A stretch of 9,454 nucleotides of DNA, from positions 1 through 9,454 of the forward strand of contig JAUQWL010000149.1 in the NCBI GenBank assembly GCA_030835185.1, in the 5' to 3' direction. Positions 1-5,151 of this stretch are shown piece after piece. The DNA comes from Solirubrobacterales bacterium (GTDB lineage: Bacteria; Actinomycetota; Thermoleophilia; Solirubrobacterales; 70-9). Below the pieces are notes generated by a model. That model was not told the DNA's origin, did not search any database, and saw only the letters and a program-made list of their open reading frames with translations. The position numbers and the translations under genes were made by a program. Numbering within the stretch: the first letter of the stretch is position 1; each line of letters opens with the position of its first letter.

Positions 1-256
1 CGTGATGGGCCAGATCCTCCTTCAGCGACCGCCTCCGGGATTTTCTGTGCTTCAGGCGACGACGGTTTCTCACGACCATGCCTCGAACGGCGTGGCGCGT
101 AGTGCCCTTGCTGTCGTCCAGCACTCCTCCGGAGTGGATCACGACTCCGGAAGAGACGACTTCGCCGGTCGGGTTCCCGGATTCGTCACCCTTCATAACG
201 GCCCATCCGATCGATCGCGATCCGATGTCGAAAGCCCAGATGAGTTGCTCCGTCAA
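1..256 (-). CDS. cas9: Cas9 endonuclease, N-terminal fragment (type II CRISPR-Cas)
   Basis: This is the RNA-guided DNA endonuclease of a type II CRISPR system; 85 codons are visible and the gene leaves the window at its left end. Residues 7-20 read WAFDIGSRSIGWAV, the Cas9 RuvC-I motif with the metal-binding Asp at position 10. About 45 residues later comes an arginine-rich stretch (residues 54-76, with RNRRRLKHRKSRRR) that fits the bridge helix. It is preceded by IHSGG, matching the (F/I)xSG segment before the bridge helix in known Cas9s. RuvC-I at the extreme N-terminus argues against IscB, which has an extra N-terminal domain. The TTG at 256-254 is chosen because AAGGAAGGG (271-263) sits 6 nt upstream. 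A GTG at 292-290 is in frame but has no ribosome binding site. The SGVVIHSGG spacing resembles actinobacterial type II-C proteins such as those of Corynebacterium and Actinomyces, so II-C is a guess. HNH, PAM-interacting domain and completeness cannot be judged. Confidence 0.88.
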   Translation of the reverse strand, partial: MTEQLIWAFDIGSRSIGWAVMKGDESGNPTGEVVSSGVVIHSGGVLDDSKGTTRHAVRGMVVRNRRRLKHRKSRRRSLKEDLAHH

Positions 257-262
257 GTCAAT

Positions 263-271
263 CCCTTCCTT
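263..271 (-). promoter_or_regulatory. Ribosome binding site of cas9
   Basis: Read on the minus strand this is AAGGAAGGG, a near-consensus Shine-Dalgarno sequence, 6 nt before the TTG at 256. It decides the cas9 start in favour of TTG over the in-frame upstream GTG. It also supports the reading that a protein-coding gene runs leftward here. Confidence 0.7.
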
Positions 272-346
272 GCGATCTTCATCGGATCGCACACTTATGC
301 GAACCGAGTCGGGCCTGAAAGCAGAATCTGACAGGTTTGATTCGCA

Positions 347-375
347 CTGACAAGTCCGAGGTGCCGTGATATCTT
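347..375 (+). promoter_or_regulatory. Sigma-70-type extended -10 promoter for the putative tracrRNA
   Basis: The -35 element is CTGACA (347-352, five of six matches to TTGACA). It is separated by exactly 17 nt from TATCTT (370-375, four of six matches to TATAAT). A TGA directly before the -10 gives an extended -10 (TGn) element. Transcription would start near 381-383. It points away from cas9, and no open reading frame with a convincing start follows it before the terminator at 429-454. The expected product is therefore a short untranslated RNA. Confidence 0.55.
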
Positions 376-381
376 GATCGG

Positions 382-454
382 ACCCAGGGGAAATGGGTAT
401 TACTCAATAAGACTCTTTGAGTTGATCAGGGCCGGTGGCGACACCGGCCCTTTT
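382..454 (+). ncRNA. Candidate tracrRNA, divergent from cas9
   Basis: A unit of about 73 nt is bounded by a good promoter and an intrinsic terminator and sits directly upstream of cas9, a common place for tracrRNA. It would pair with the CRISPR repeat and load Cas9. From 5' to 3' it contains: a segment at 382-400 that could be the anti-repeat, although it can also fold on itself (ACCCA 382-386 with TGGGT 394-398); a short stem-loop ACTCAA (402-407) with TTGAGT (417-422), placed like the nexus hairpin of Cas9 guide RNAs; a linker TTGATCA overlapping that stem; and the terminator hairpin. The order (duplex region, nexus, terminal hairpin, U tract) is that of known tracrRNAs. The decisive test, complementarity to the CRISPR repeat, is impossible here because no array lies in the window. 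It could instead be an unrelated small RNA. Confidence 0.5.
429..454 (+). terminator. Intrinsic terminator of the putative tracrRNA
   Basis: GGGCCGGTG (429-437) and CACCGGCCC (442-450) form a perfect 9-bp stem closed by the GNRA-type tetraloop GCGA, followed at once by TTTTC. Read on the plus strand this is a textbook rho-independent terminator. In the minus direction the hairpin is not followed by a T run, so it acts mainly on the plus-strand transcript. It is not preceded by any recognisable protein gene. Confidence 0.75.
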
Positions 455-479
455 CGTGGCATCCGGCGGGATCGCTCAG

Positions 480-518
480 CTGGCTTGGTTCGGGGTCTCA
501 ATTCCCGGTGTGAGCCAG
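480..518 (-). terminator. Weak stem-loop after the acyl-CoA dehydrogenase gene
   Basis: CTGGCT (480-485) and AGCCAG (513-518) are inverted repeats. Inside them CGGG (491-494) and CCCG (504-507) can also pair. The structure begins about 12 nt beyond the minus-strand stop codon at 531-533. There is no T run, so it is at best a weak or factor-dependent terminator. If it fails, readthrough would give RNA antisense to the putative tracrRNA. Confidence 0.3.
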
Positions 519-530
519 AACTCCGGCCGG

Positions 531-2180
531 TCAGACCTGCGGGGCGCTCCGGTTGATGATCGTCTCGAAGTCGGTGCCGGCGGGCAGGGTCCCGAAGGCT
601 CCGCCCTGGTCACCGGCCAGACGTGAGGCGCAGAAGGCATCGGCCACGGCCGGGTCGCCGTGGCGGACCAGCTGTGAGGCCTGGAGGGCGAGGGCCATGC
701 CCTCGACCACGCGCCGGGCCCTGACCTCGAGTGTTTCGGGCGAGGTGGCGATCGAGTCGCGCAAACGGTCCGTGAAGGCATCGAGCCGGGCGTCGCTGCC
801 ACGGGCTTCGTCGATCTCGTCGAACAGGACTTCGGTGCTCTCGGGCGACTTGACCATTGCGCGGAGGGCATCGAGGCACTGGACGTTGCCCGAGCCTTCC
901 CAGACCGACATCACCGGGCTCTCGCGGAAGAGGCGCGGCATTCCCGAGTCTTCGACGTAGCCGTTGCCGCCGAGGCATTCGAGTGCTTCGGCGGCGTGCC
1001 ACGGCGAGCGCTTGCAGACCCAGTACTTGAGCACAGGGGTAGCCAGGCGCTTGAACAGGTCCGCCCGTTCGTCGCCGGCTTCCGCCTCGTCGTAGGCGCG
1101 GGCCAGTCGCATGATCGACGCGGTGGCGGCCTCTGCCTCGATGCTGAGGTCGGCCAGCACGTTCTGCATCAGCGGCTGGTCGACCAGCCGCTTGCCGAAT
1201 GCCGAGCGGTGGGCGGCGTGGTGCGTGGCCTGGACGACGCCGGCACGCATACCGGCGCTGGATCCGATCGCGCAGTCGAGGCGGGTGTGGGCGACCATCT
1301 CGATGATCGTCCGCACGCCACGGCCGTCTTCACCGACCATGCGGGCCCAGGCCCTGTCGTACTCGACCTCCGACGATGCATTCGAGCGGTTTCCGACCTT
1401 GTCCTTGAGCCGCTCGAGGTGGATGCTGTTCAGCTCGCCGTCCGGGGTGAAGCGCGGCAGCAGGAAGCAGGAGAGCCCGACATCGGTCTGGGCGAGGATG
1501 AGGAATGCGTCGCACATCGGCGCCGAGCAGAACCACTTGTGACCGGTGATTTCGTACTCGGCTCCCGGCCCGCCACCGTTGAGCGCCACCGCCCGGGTCG
1601 TATTCGCCCGCACGTCGGAGCCGCCCTGCTTCTCGGTCATCGCCATGCCGGCGATGCATCCCGGCTTGGTCCCGGCCGGGCGCAGCCTGCCGTCGTACTC
1701 AGGCGAGAGGAACCTCGGCTCCCACTCGGCCGCCACGTCGGGCTGGTGGCGCAGCGCCGGGATCACCGAGAAAGTCATCGAGATCGGGCAGCCGACGCCC
1801 GCCTCTGCGTAGGTGAGCTGGGTGAACATCGCGGCGCGGGCGACGTTGGCGCCGGGCTGCGGATCGGTCCACGGGAGGGAGTGGAGACCGTGTTCGACCC
1901 CGAGGCTCATCAACTGATGCCAGGCCGGGTGGTACTCGACCTCGTCGATCCGATGGCCGTAGCGGTCGTAGTTCTTGAGTACCGGCGGGAACTCGTTCGC
2001 ATCGACGCCCTGTTGCAGGACTTCGGCGGAGCCGCAGATGGCGCCGAGCTCCGACGCCCGGTCTGAAGCCCAGCCGCCTCCTTCGCGCTGAAGTGCTTCG
2101 CGCAGCGGCAGGTCGATCTCGAAAAGGTTCACGTCTTCCAGCGGCGGCGGCTGGTTGAAGACCTCGTGTGTGGCTGTCAT
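531..2180 (-). CDS. aidB: AidB-family acyl-CoA dehydrogenase
   Basis: A 549-residue FAD-dependent acyl-CoA dehydrogenase of the AidB branch. E. coli AidB, 541 aa, belongs to the Ada adaptive response and has weak isovaleryl-CoA dehydrogenase activity. The N-terminus HEVFNQPPPLEDVNLFE matches the AidB signature. Further family motifs are MTEKQGGSD (residues 181-189), GHKWF, LKDKVGNRSN (258-267), LGGNGY (403-408) and VWEGSGN (426-432), where Glu428 aligns with the catalytic base. The C-terminal 110 residues correspond to the region that binds DNA in E. coli AidB. Here they are rather acidic, so a DNA-protective role is doubtful and acyl-CoA or lipid metabolism is as likely. The ATG at 2180 is chosen because the family homology begins there, with GGAG just 2 nt upstream. 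An in-frame ATG at 2234 would add 18 unrelated residues. It is transcribed divergently from icd. Confidence 0.93.
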   Translation of the reverse strand: MTATHEVFNQPPPLEDVNLFEIDLPLREALQREGGGWASDRASELGAICGSAEVLQQGVDANEFPPVLKNYDRYGHRIDEVEYHPAWHQLMSLGVEHGLHSLPWTDPQPGANVARAAMFTQLTYAEAGVGCPISMTFSVIPALRHQPDVAAEWEPRFLSPEYDGRLRPAGTKPGCIAGMAMTEKQGGSDVRANTTRAVALNGGGPGAEYEITGHKWFCSAPMCDAFLILAQTDVGLSCFLLPRFTPDGELNSIHLERLKDKVGNRSNASSEVEYDRAWARMVGEDGRGVRTIIEMVAHTRLDCAIGSSAGMRAGVVQATHHAAHRSAFGKRLVDQPLMQNVLADLSIEAEAATASIMRLARAYDEAEAGDERADLFKRLATPVLKYWVCKRSPWHAAEALECLGGNGYVEDSGMPRLFRESPVMSVWEGSGNVQCLDALRAMVKSPESTEVLFDEIDEARGSDARLDAFTDRLRDSIATSPETLEVRARRVVEGMALALQASQLVRHGDPAVADAFCASRLAGDQGGAFGTLPAGTDFETIINRSAPQV

Positions 2181-2289
2181 GGCTCCAGATGATCGCACAG
2201 GCGCACGTTGTCGGGTCCGCGTCAGCGATAGCATCGACCGCGAACCGGAAACAGGAAAAGAACTGGAATAACGAAGGGAAGTTCAGGCC
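2181..2289. promoter_or_regulatory. Divergent intergenic region aidB/icd
   Basis: These 109 bp must hold promoters for both the leftward acyl-CoA dehydrogenase gene and the rightward icd-mdh pair. I find no pair of hexamers strong enough to call. The clearest element is GAAGGGAAG (2273-2281), a Shine-Dalgarno sequence 8 nt before the TTG start of icd. Confidence 0.45.
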
Positions 2290-3504
2290 TTGGCCAAGAT
2301 CAAAGTCGACAATGCGATAGTCGAGCTCGATGGTGACGAGATGACCAGAATCATCTGGTCGTTCATCAAGGATCAGCTGATCCTTCCGTATCTCGACGTC
2401 GACCTGAAGTACTACGACCTTGGGATCGAAAGCCGGGATGCGACCGAAGACCAGATCACGGTCGATGCCGCCAATGCGATCAGGAAGTACGGCGTCGGGG
2501 TCAAATGCGCGACGATCACTCCGGACGAGGCCCGGGTCGAGGAGTTCGGCCTGAAGGAGATGTACCGCTCGCCGAACGGGACGATCCGCAACATCCTCGG
2601 CGGCGTGATCTTCCGTGAACCGATCGTGATCTCCAACGTGCCGCGCCTCGTGCCGGGCTGGACCAGGCCGATCGTCATCGGACGTCACGCCTTCGGCGAC
2701 CAGTACCGCGCCACCGACATGGTCGTGCCGGGCGAAGGAACGCTGACGATGACCTTCACCCCGAAGGACGGTGCCGAGCCGATCGAGATGAACGTCTACG
2801 ACTTCCCCGGGGGAGGCGTGGCGATGGCGATGTACAACCTCGACGACTCGATAAGGGACTTCGCCCGGGCCTCGATGAGGTACGGCCTCGAACGTGGCTA
2901 CCCGGTCTACCTTTCGACCAAGAATACGATCATGAAGCGCTACGACGGCCGGTTCAAGGACATCTTCGAGGAGATTTTTCAGGATGAGTTCAAGGCCGAT
3001 TTCGAGGCTGCCGGCATCACCTACGAACACCGCCTGATCGACGACATGGTCGCCTGTGCGATGAAGTGGGAAGGCGGCTACGTCTGGGCCTGCAAGAACT
3101 ACGACGGGGACGTCCAGTCGGACACGGTCGCCCAGGGTTTCGGCTCGCGCGGCCTGATGACCAGCGTGCTTATGAGCCCTGATGGCAAGACGGTCGAAGC
3201 CGAAGCGGCCCACGGGACCGTAACCCGGCACTTCCGCCAGCACGAGCAGGGCAAACCGACTTCGACCAACCCGATCGCCTCGATCTTCGCCTGGACCAGG
3301 GGCCTTGCCGCCCGCGGCCGCATGGACGAAACCCCTGAAGTCAGCCGCTTCGCGGAAACGCTTGAGAGGGTCTGCATCGAGACCGTCGAGTCGGGCAGAA
3401 TGACCAAGGACCTGGCCCTGCTGATCGGCCCCGACCAGCCCTACCAGACGACGCAGGAATTCCTTGCGTCGATCGACAGCAACCTCCGGGCGGCAATGGT
3501 CTGA
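2290..3504 (+). CDS. icd: NADP-dependent isocitrate dehydrogenase
   Basis: It oxidatively decarboxylates isocitrate to 2-oxoglutarate with NADP+ in the cytoplasm (TCA cycle). The 404-residue protein is of the dimeric, eukaryote-like type also found in mycobacteria (Icd1). Its numbering runs in step with human IDH1: Thr77 in KCATITPDE, Ser94, Asn96 and Arg100 in SPNGTIRN, Arg109, and Arg132 in GRHAFGDQYRATD. Also visible are YLSTKNTI, LIDDMVA, the metal-binding aspartates of NYDGDVQSD, and the cofactor loop AEAAHGTVTRH. The start is the TTG at 2290, giving (M)AKIKVDNAIVELDGDEM as in homologues, backed by GAAGGGAAG 8 nt upstream. The malate dehydrogenase gene follows after 34 bp, so the two are probably co-transcribed. 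Confidence 0.98.
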   Translation: MAKIKVDNAIVELDGDEMTRIIWSFIKDQLILPYLDVDLKYYDLGIESRDATEDQITVDAANAIRKYGVGVKCATITPDEARVEEFGLKEMYRSPNGTIRNILGGVIFREPIVISNVPRLVPGWTRPIVIGRHAFGDQYRATDMVVPGEGTLTMTFTPKDGAEPIEMNVYDFPGGGVAMAMYNLDDSIRDFARASMRYGLERGYPVYLSTKNTIMKRYDGRFKDIFEEIFQDEFKADFEAAGITYEHRLIDDMVACAMKWEGGYVWACKNYDGDVQSDTVAQGFGSRGLMTSVLMSPDGKTVEAEAAHGTVTRHFRQHEQGKPTSTNPIASIFAWTRGLAARGRMDETPEVSRFAETLERVCIETVESGRMTKDLALLIGPDQPYQTTQEFLASIDSNLRAAMV

Positions 3505-3525
3505 GCGCCTGCCCGGCAACAACTC

Positions 3526-3533
3526 AAGGAGAA
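3526..3533 (+). promoter_or_regulatory. Ribosome binding site of mdh
   Basis: AAGGAGAA is a near-perfect Shine-Dalgarno sequence in the 34-bp gap after icd. Its GGAG core lies 7 nt before the ATG at 3539. It fixes the start there rather than at an in-frame ATG at 3464, which lies inside icd. Confidence 0.8.
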
Positions 3534-3538
3534 CCCAA

Positions 3539-4525
3539 ATGAACGCCCCCGTCAAAGTCACCGTGACCGGTGCCGCCGGCCAGATCGGATACGCCCTGCT
3601 CTTCCGGGTCGCCAGCGGTCAGATGCTCGGACCGGATACTCCGGTACACCTCAGCCTGCTCGAGATCCCGGCTGCCATCGGCGCAGCCGAGGGAACCGCG
3701 ATGGAGCTGGACGACTGTGCCTTTCCGCTGCTCGACCGGATCAGCATCACCGACGATCCCAGGCAGGCGTTCGACGGTGCCAACATCGGCCTGCTGGTCG
3801 GAGCTCGACCCCGCGGACCAGGTATGGAGCGCTCCGATCTGCTGGAAGCCAACGGTGGCATCTTCAAGCCCCAGGGCGAGGCGATCAACGCGGGCGCTGC
3901 CGACGACATAAGGGTCCTGGTGGTCGGCAACCCGGCCAACACCAACGCTCTGATCGCCGCTTCTGCGGCTCCGGACGTACCGATGGGGCGTTTCACGGCA
4001 ATGACCCGGCTGGACCACAACCGGGCCATCGCACAGCTCGCCAACAAGCTCGGCAAGCCGGTCACCTCGGTCACCAACATGACTGTCTGGGGCAACCACT
4101 CCGCGACGCAGTACCCAGACCTCTCGCACGCCAAGGTCGACGGCGACGATGCCCGGGCGGTCGTAGACGACGACGTCTGGATCAGGGACGAGTTCATCCC
4201 GCGTGTGGCCAAGCGCGGCGCCGAGATCATCGAGGCCCGCGGTGCGTCGAGTGCCGCCTCGGCCGCCAATTCCGCGATCGACCACATCCACGACTGGGTG
4301 CTCGGAACGCCTGAAGGTGACTGGACCTCGATGTCGATCGTGTCCGACGGCTCCTACGGTGTGCCGGAGGGGATCATCTCCAGCTTCCCGGTCACATGCT
4401 CCGGCGGTGAGTACAGCATCGTCCAGGGACTTGAGATAGATGAGTTCTCTCGCGCCCGTATCGACGCCAGTACTGCCGAGCTTGAAGAGGAGCGCCGGGC
4501 CGTCGGCGATCTCGGCCTGCTCTGA
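3539..4525 (+). CDS. mdh: Malate dehydrogenase (NAD-dependent)
   Basis: It reversibly oxidises malate to oxaloacetate in the TCA cycle. The 328-residue protein has the length usual for the cytosolic-type bacterial MDH. The dinucleotide-binding motif GAAGQIG is at residues 11-17. Glu42 in LLEIP follows the second strand and suggests NAD rather than NADP. The substrate loop ARPRGPGMERSDLL carries Arg92 and Arg98. GNPANTN spans 130-136. Asp159 and Arg162 lie in RLDHNRA, and the catalytic His187 in VWGNHSATQYPD. The C-terminus is complete. It sits downstream of icd as the second gene of a TCA-cycle transcription unit and is followed by a large inverted repeat that probably ends it. Confidence 0.98.
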   Translation: MNAPVKVTVTGAAGQIGYALLFRVASGQMLGPDTPVHLSLLEIPAAIGAAEGTAMELDDCAFPLLDRISITDDPRQAFDGANIGLLVGARPRGPGMERSDLLEANGGIFKPQGEAINAGAADDIRVLVVGNPANTNALIAASAAPDVPMGRFTAMTRLDHNRAIAQLANKLGKPVTSVTNMTVWGNHSATQYPDLSHAKVDGDDARAVVDDDVWIRDEFIPRVAKRGAEIIEARGASSAASAANSAIDHIHDWVLGTPEGDWTSMSIVSDGSYGVPEGIISSFPVTCSGGEYSIVQGLEIDEFSRARIDASTAELEEERRAVGDLGLL

Positions 4526-4550
4526 TCGCCTCGCGACAGCTGTGTGAATC

Positions 4551-4588
4551 TTGCGTACATGCCCACCGGGTTGCGGGCATGTACGCAA
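4551..4588 (+). terminator. 14-bp perfect inverted repeat after mdh
   Basis: TTGCGTACATGCCC (4551-4564) and GGGCATGTACGCAA (4575-4588) are exact inverted repeats around a 10-nt loop, beginning 25 nt after the mdh stop. The hairpin is very stable but is followed by TTACCAG rather than a T run. It may be a U-tract-less terminator, an mRNA 3'-end stabiliser, or a protein-binding palindrome belonging to the next gene. I favour the end of the icd-mdh transcript. Confidence 0.6.
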
Positions 4589-4591
4589 TTA

Positions 4592-4700
4592 CCAGTAGTT
4601 CGCTCTCTGAACCCGTTCAGGGTTACTGAAGACGTTCCTCAACTTGTGGTGTGGCCTGACTACTGATAGAAGTTACTGAAAGCCACAATTTCTGGAGATG
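4592..4700 (+). promoter_or_regulatory. Regulatory region of the coiled-coil/winged-helix gene
   Basis: A possible promoter is TTGTGG (4644-4649), a 17-nt spacer, then TAGAAG (4667-4672) preceded by TGA as an extended -10. The start point would be near 4679. Around it the word TACTGA occurs three times (4624-4629, 4661-4666, 4674-4679); two of these lie in an exact 9-bp direct repeat GTTACTGAA (4622-4630 and 4672-4680). An inverted CAGTA is at 4593-4597. CTGAAC-CC-GTTCAG (4607-4620) is a 6+6 bp dyad. The repeats flank and overlap the promoter, as operator sites would. A GGAG ribosome binding site lies 8 nt before the ATG at 4706. Confidence 0.4.
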
Positions 4701-4705
4701 AATTC

Positions 4706-5143
4706 ATGTCAAGTATCGAAGACGCAATCAAGCGGATTGAAGAAGCCGCGACCAAGCAGCGTGACCTCACAGTAGAGGAGAGCCGCGCGATCAGGGACGC
4801 TGTCGCCAAAGCGAGCCGCGACGCTCGCGATGCTGTCAAGGAGGAGTACAAGGAGCGCCGGGCCCAGGTGAAAAAGGAAGTCAAAGAGGCCGAGAAGGCG
4901 ATCAAGGAGGCCAAGTCGAGGATCGAGAAGGCACTCGGATCGGAATCGAAGACGACGTCGAGGGCTCCCCGTGGTTCGAGGGCGACCACCCTGCATAAGT
5001 ACTTCAAGGACAATCCGGGATCGACCGTTTCCGATGCGGCCAAGAGCCAGGGCGTTTCCCCCAACGGGCTGTACCCGGTTGCCCGCAAGCTGACGGAAGA
5101 AGGCAAGCTCAAGAAGGTCGGCTCGAAGTACACGGCGGTCTGA
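4706..5143 (+). CDS. Basic coiled-coil protein with C-terminal winged-helix-like domain (putative nucleoid-associated protein)
   Basis: A 145-residue cytoplasmic protein with no named family that I recognise. Residues 1-78 are almost entirely Lys/Arg/Glu/Ala helix, probably a coiled coil (for example KEEYKERRAQVKKEVKEAEK). Residues 79-93 are a Ser/Thr/Arg-rich linker. Residues 94-145 look like a small winged helix: helix TLHKYFKDNP, helix TVSDAAKSQGV, recognition helix SPNGLYPVARKLTEEGKL, then a short wing KKVGSKYTAV. A coiled-coil oligomerisation segment joined by a linker to a DNA-binding domain is the layout of H-NS-type and Rok-type chromatin proteins, so a nucleoid or silencing role is inferred; there is no sequence match to H-NS or Lsr2. 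The ATG at 4706 has GGAG 8 nt upstream. The reductase gene starts 8 nt after its stop, so the two are likely co-transcribed. Confidence 0.85.
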   Translation: MSSIEDAIKRIEEAATKQRDLTVEESRAIRDAVAKASRDARDAVKEEYKERRAQVKKEVKEAEKAIKEAKSRIEKALGSESKTTSRAPRGSRATTLHKYFKDNPGSTVSDAAKSQGVSPNGLYPVARKLTEEGKLKKVGSKYTAV

Positions 5144-5151
5144 GCCCTCAC

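Noticed and set aside
2..350. Two plus-strand open frames (2-331 and 78-350)
   Set aside because: They lie antisense to the cas9 fragment and have no family features or ribosome binding sites; the minus-strand reading gives unmistakable Cas9 motifs.
1..530. CRISPR repeat array inside the window
   Set aside because: I found no repeated 30-40 nt units with spacers; the array, if present, must lie outside the window.
1..530. Mobile element (IS or transposon end, or IscB/TnpB-type nuclease)
   Set aside because: No terminal inverted repeats or transposase are seen, and RuvC-I directly at the N-terminus followed by a bridge helix fits Cas9 better than IscB or TnpB.
996..2066. A 356-codon plus-strand frame opposite aidB
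   Set aside because: It is antisense to a clearly recognised dehydrogenase and shows no domain.
1699..3561. A 620-codon minus-strand open frame
   Set aside because: It runs antisense through icd and into the aidB gene. Its apparent protein is low-complexity Arg/Asp/Gly typical of shadow frames in GC-rich DNA.
3524..4588. A 354-codon minus-strand frame opposite mdh
   Set aside because: It is the mirror of a complete malate dehydrogenase gene and has no recognisable motif.
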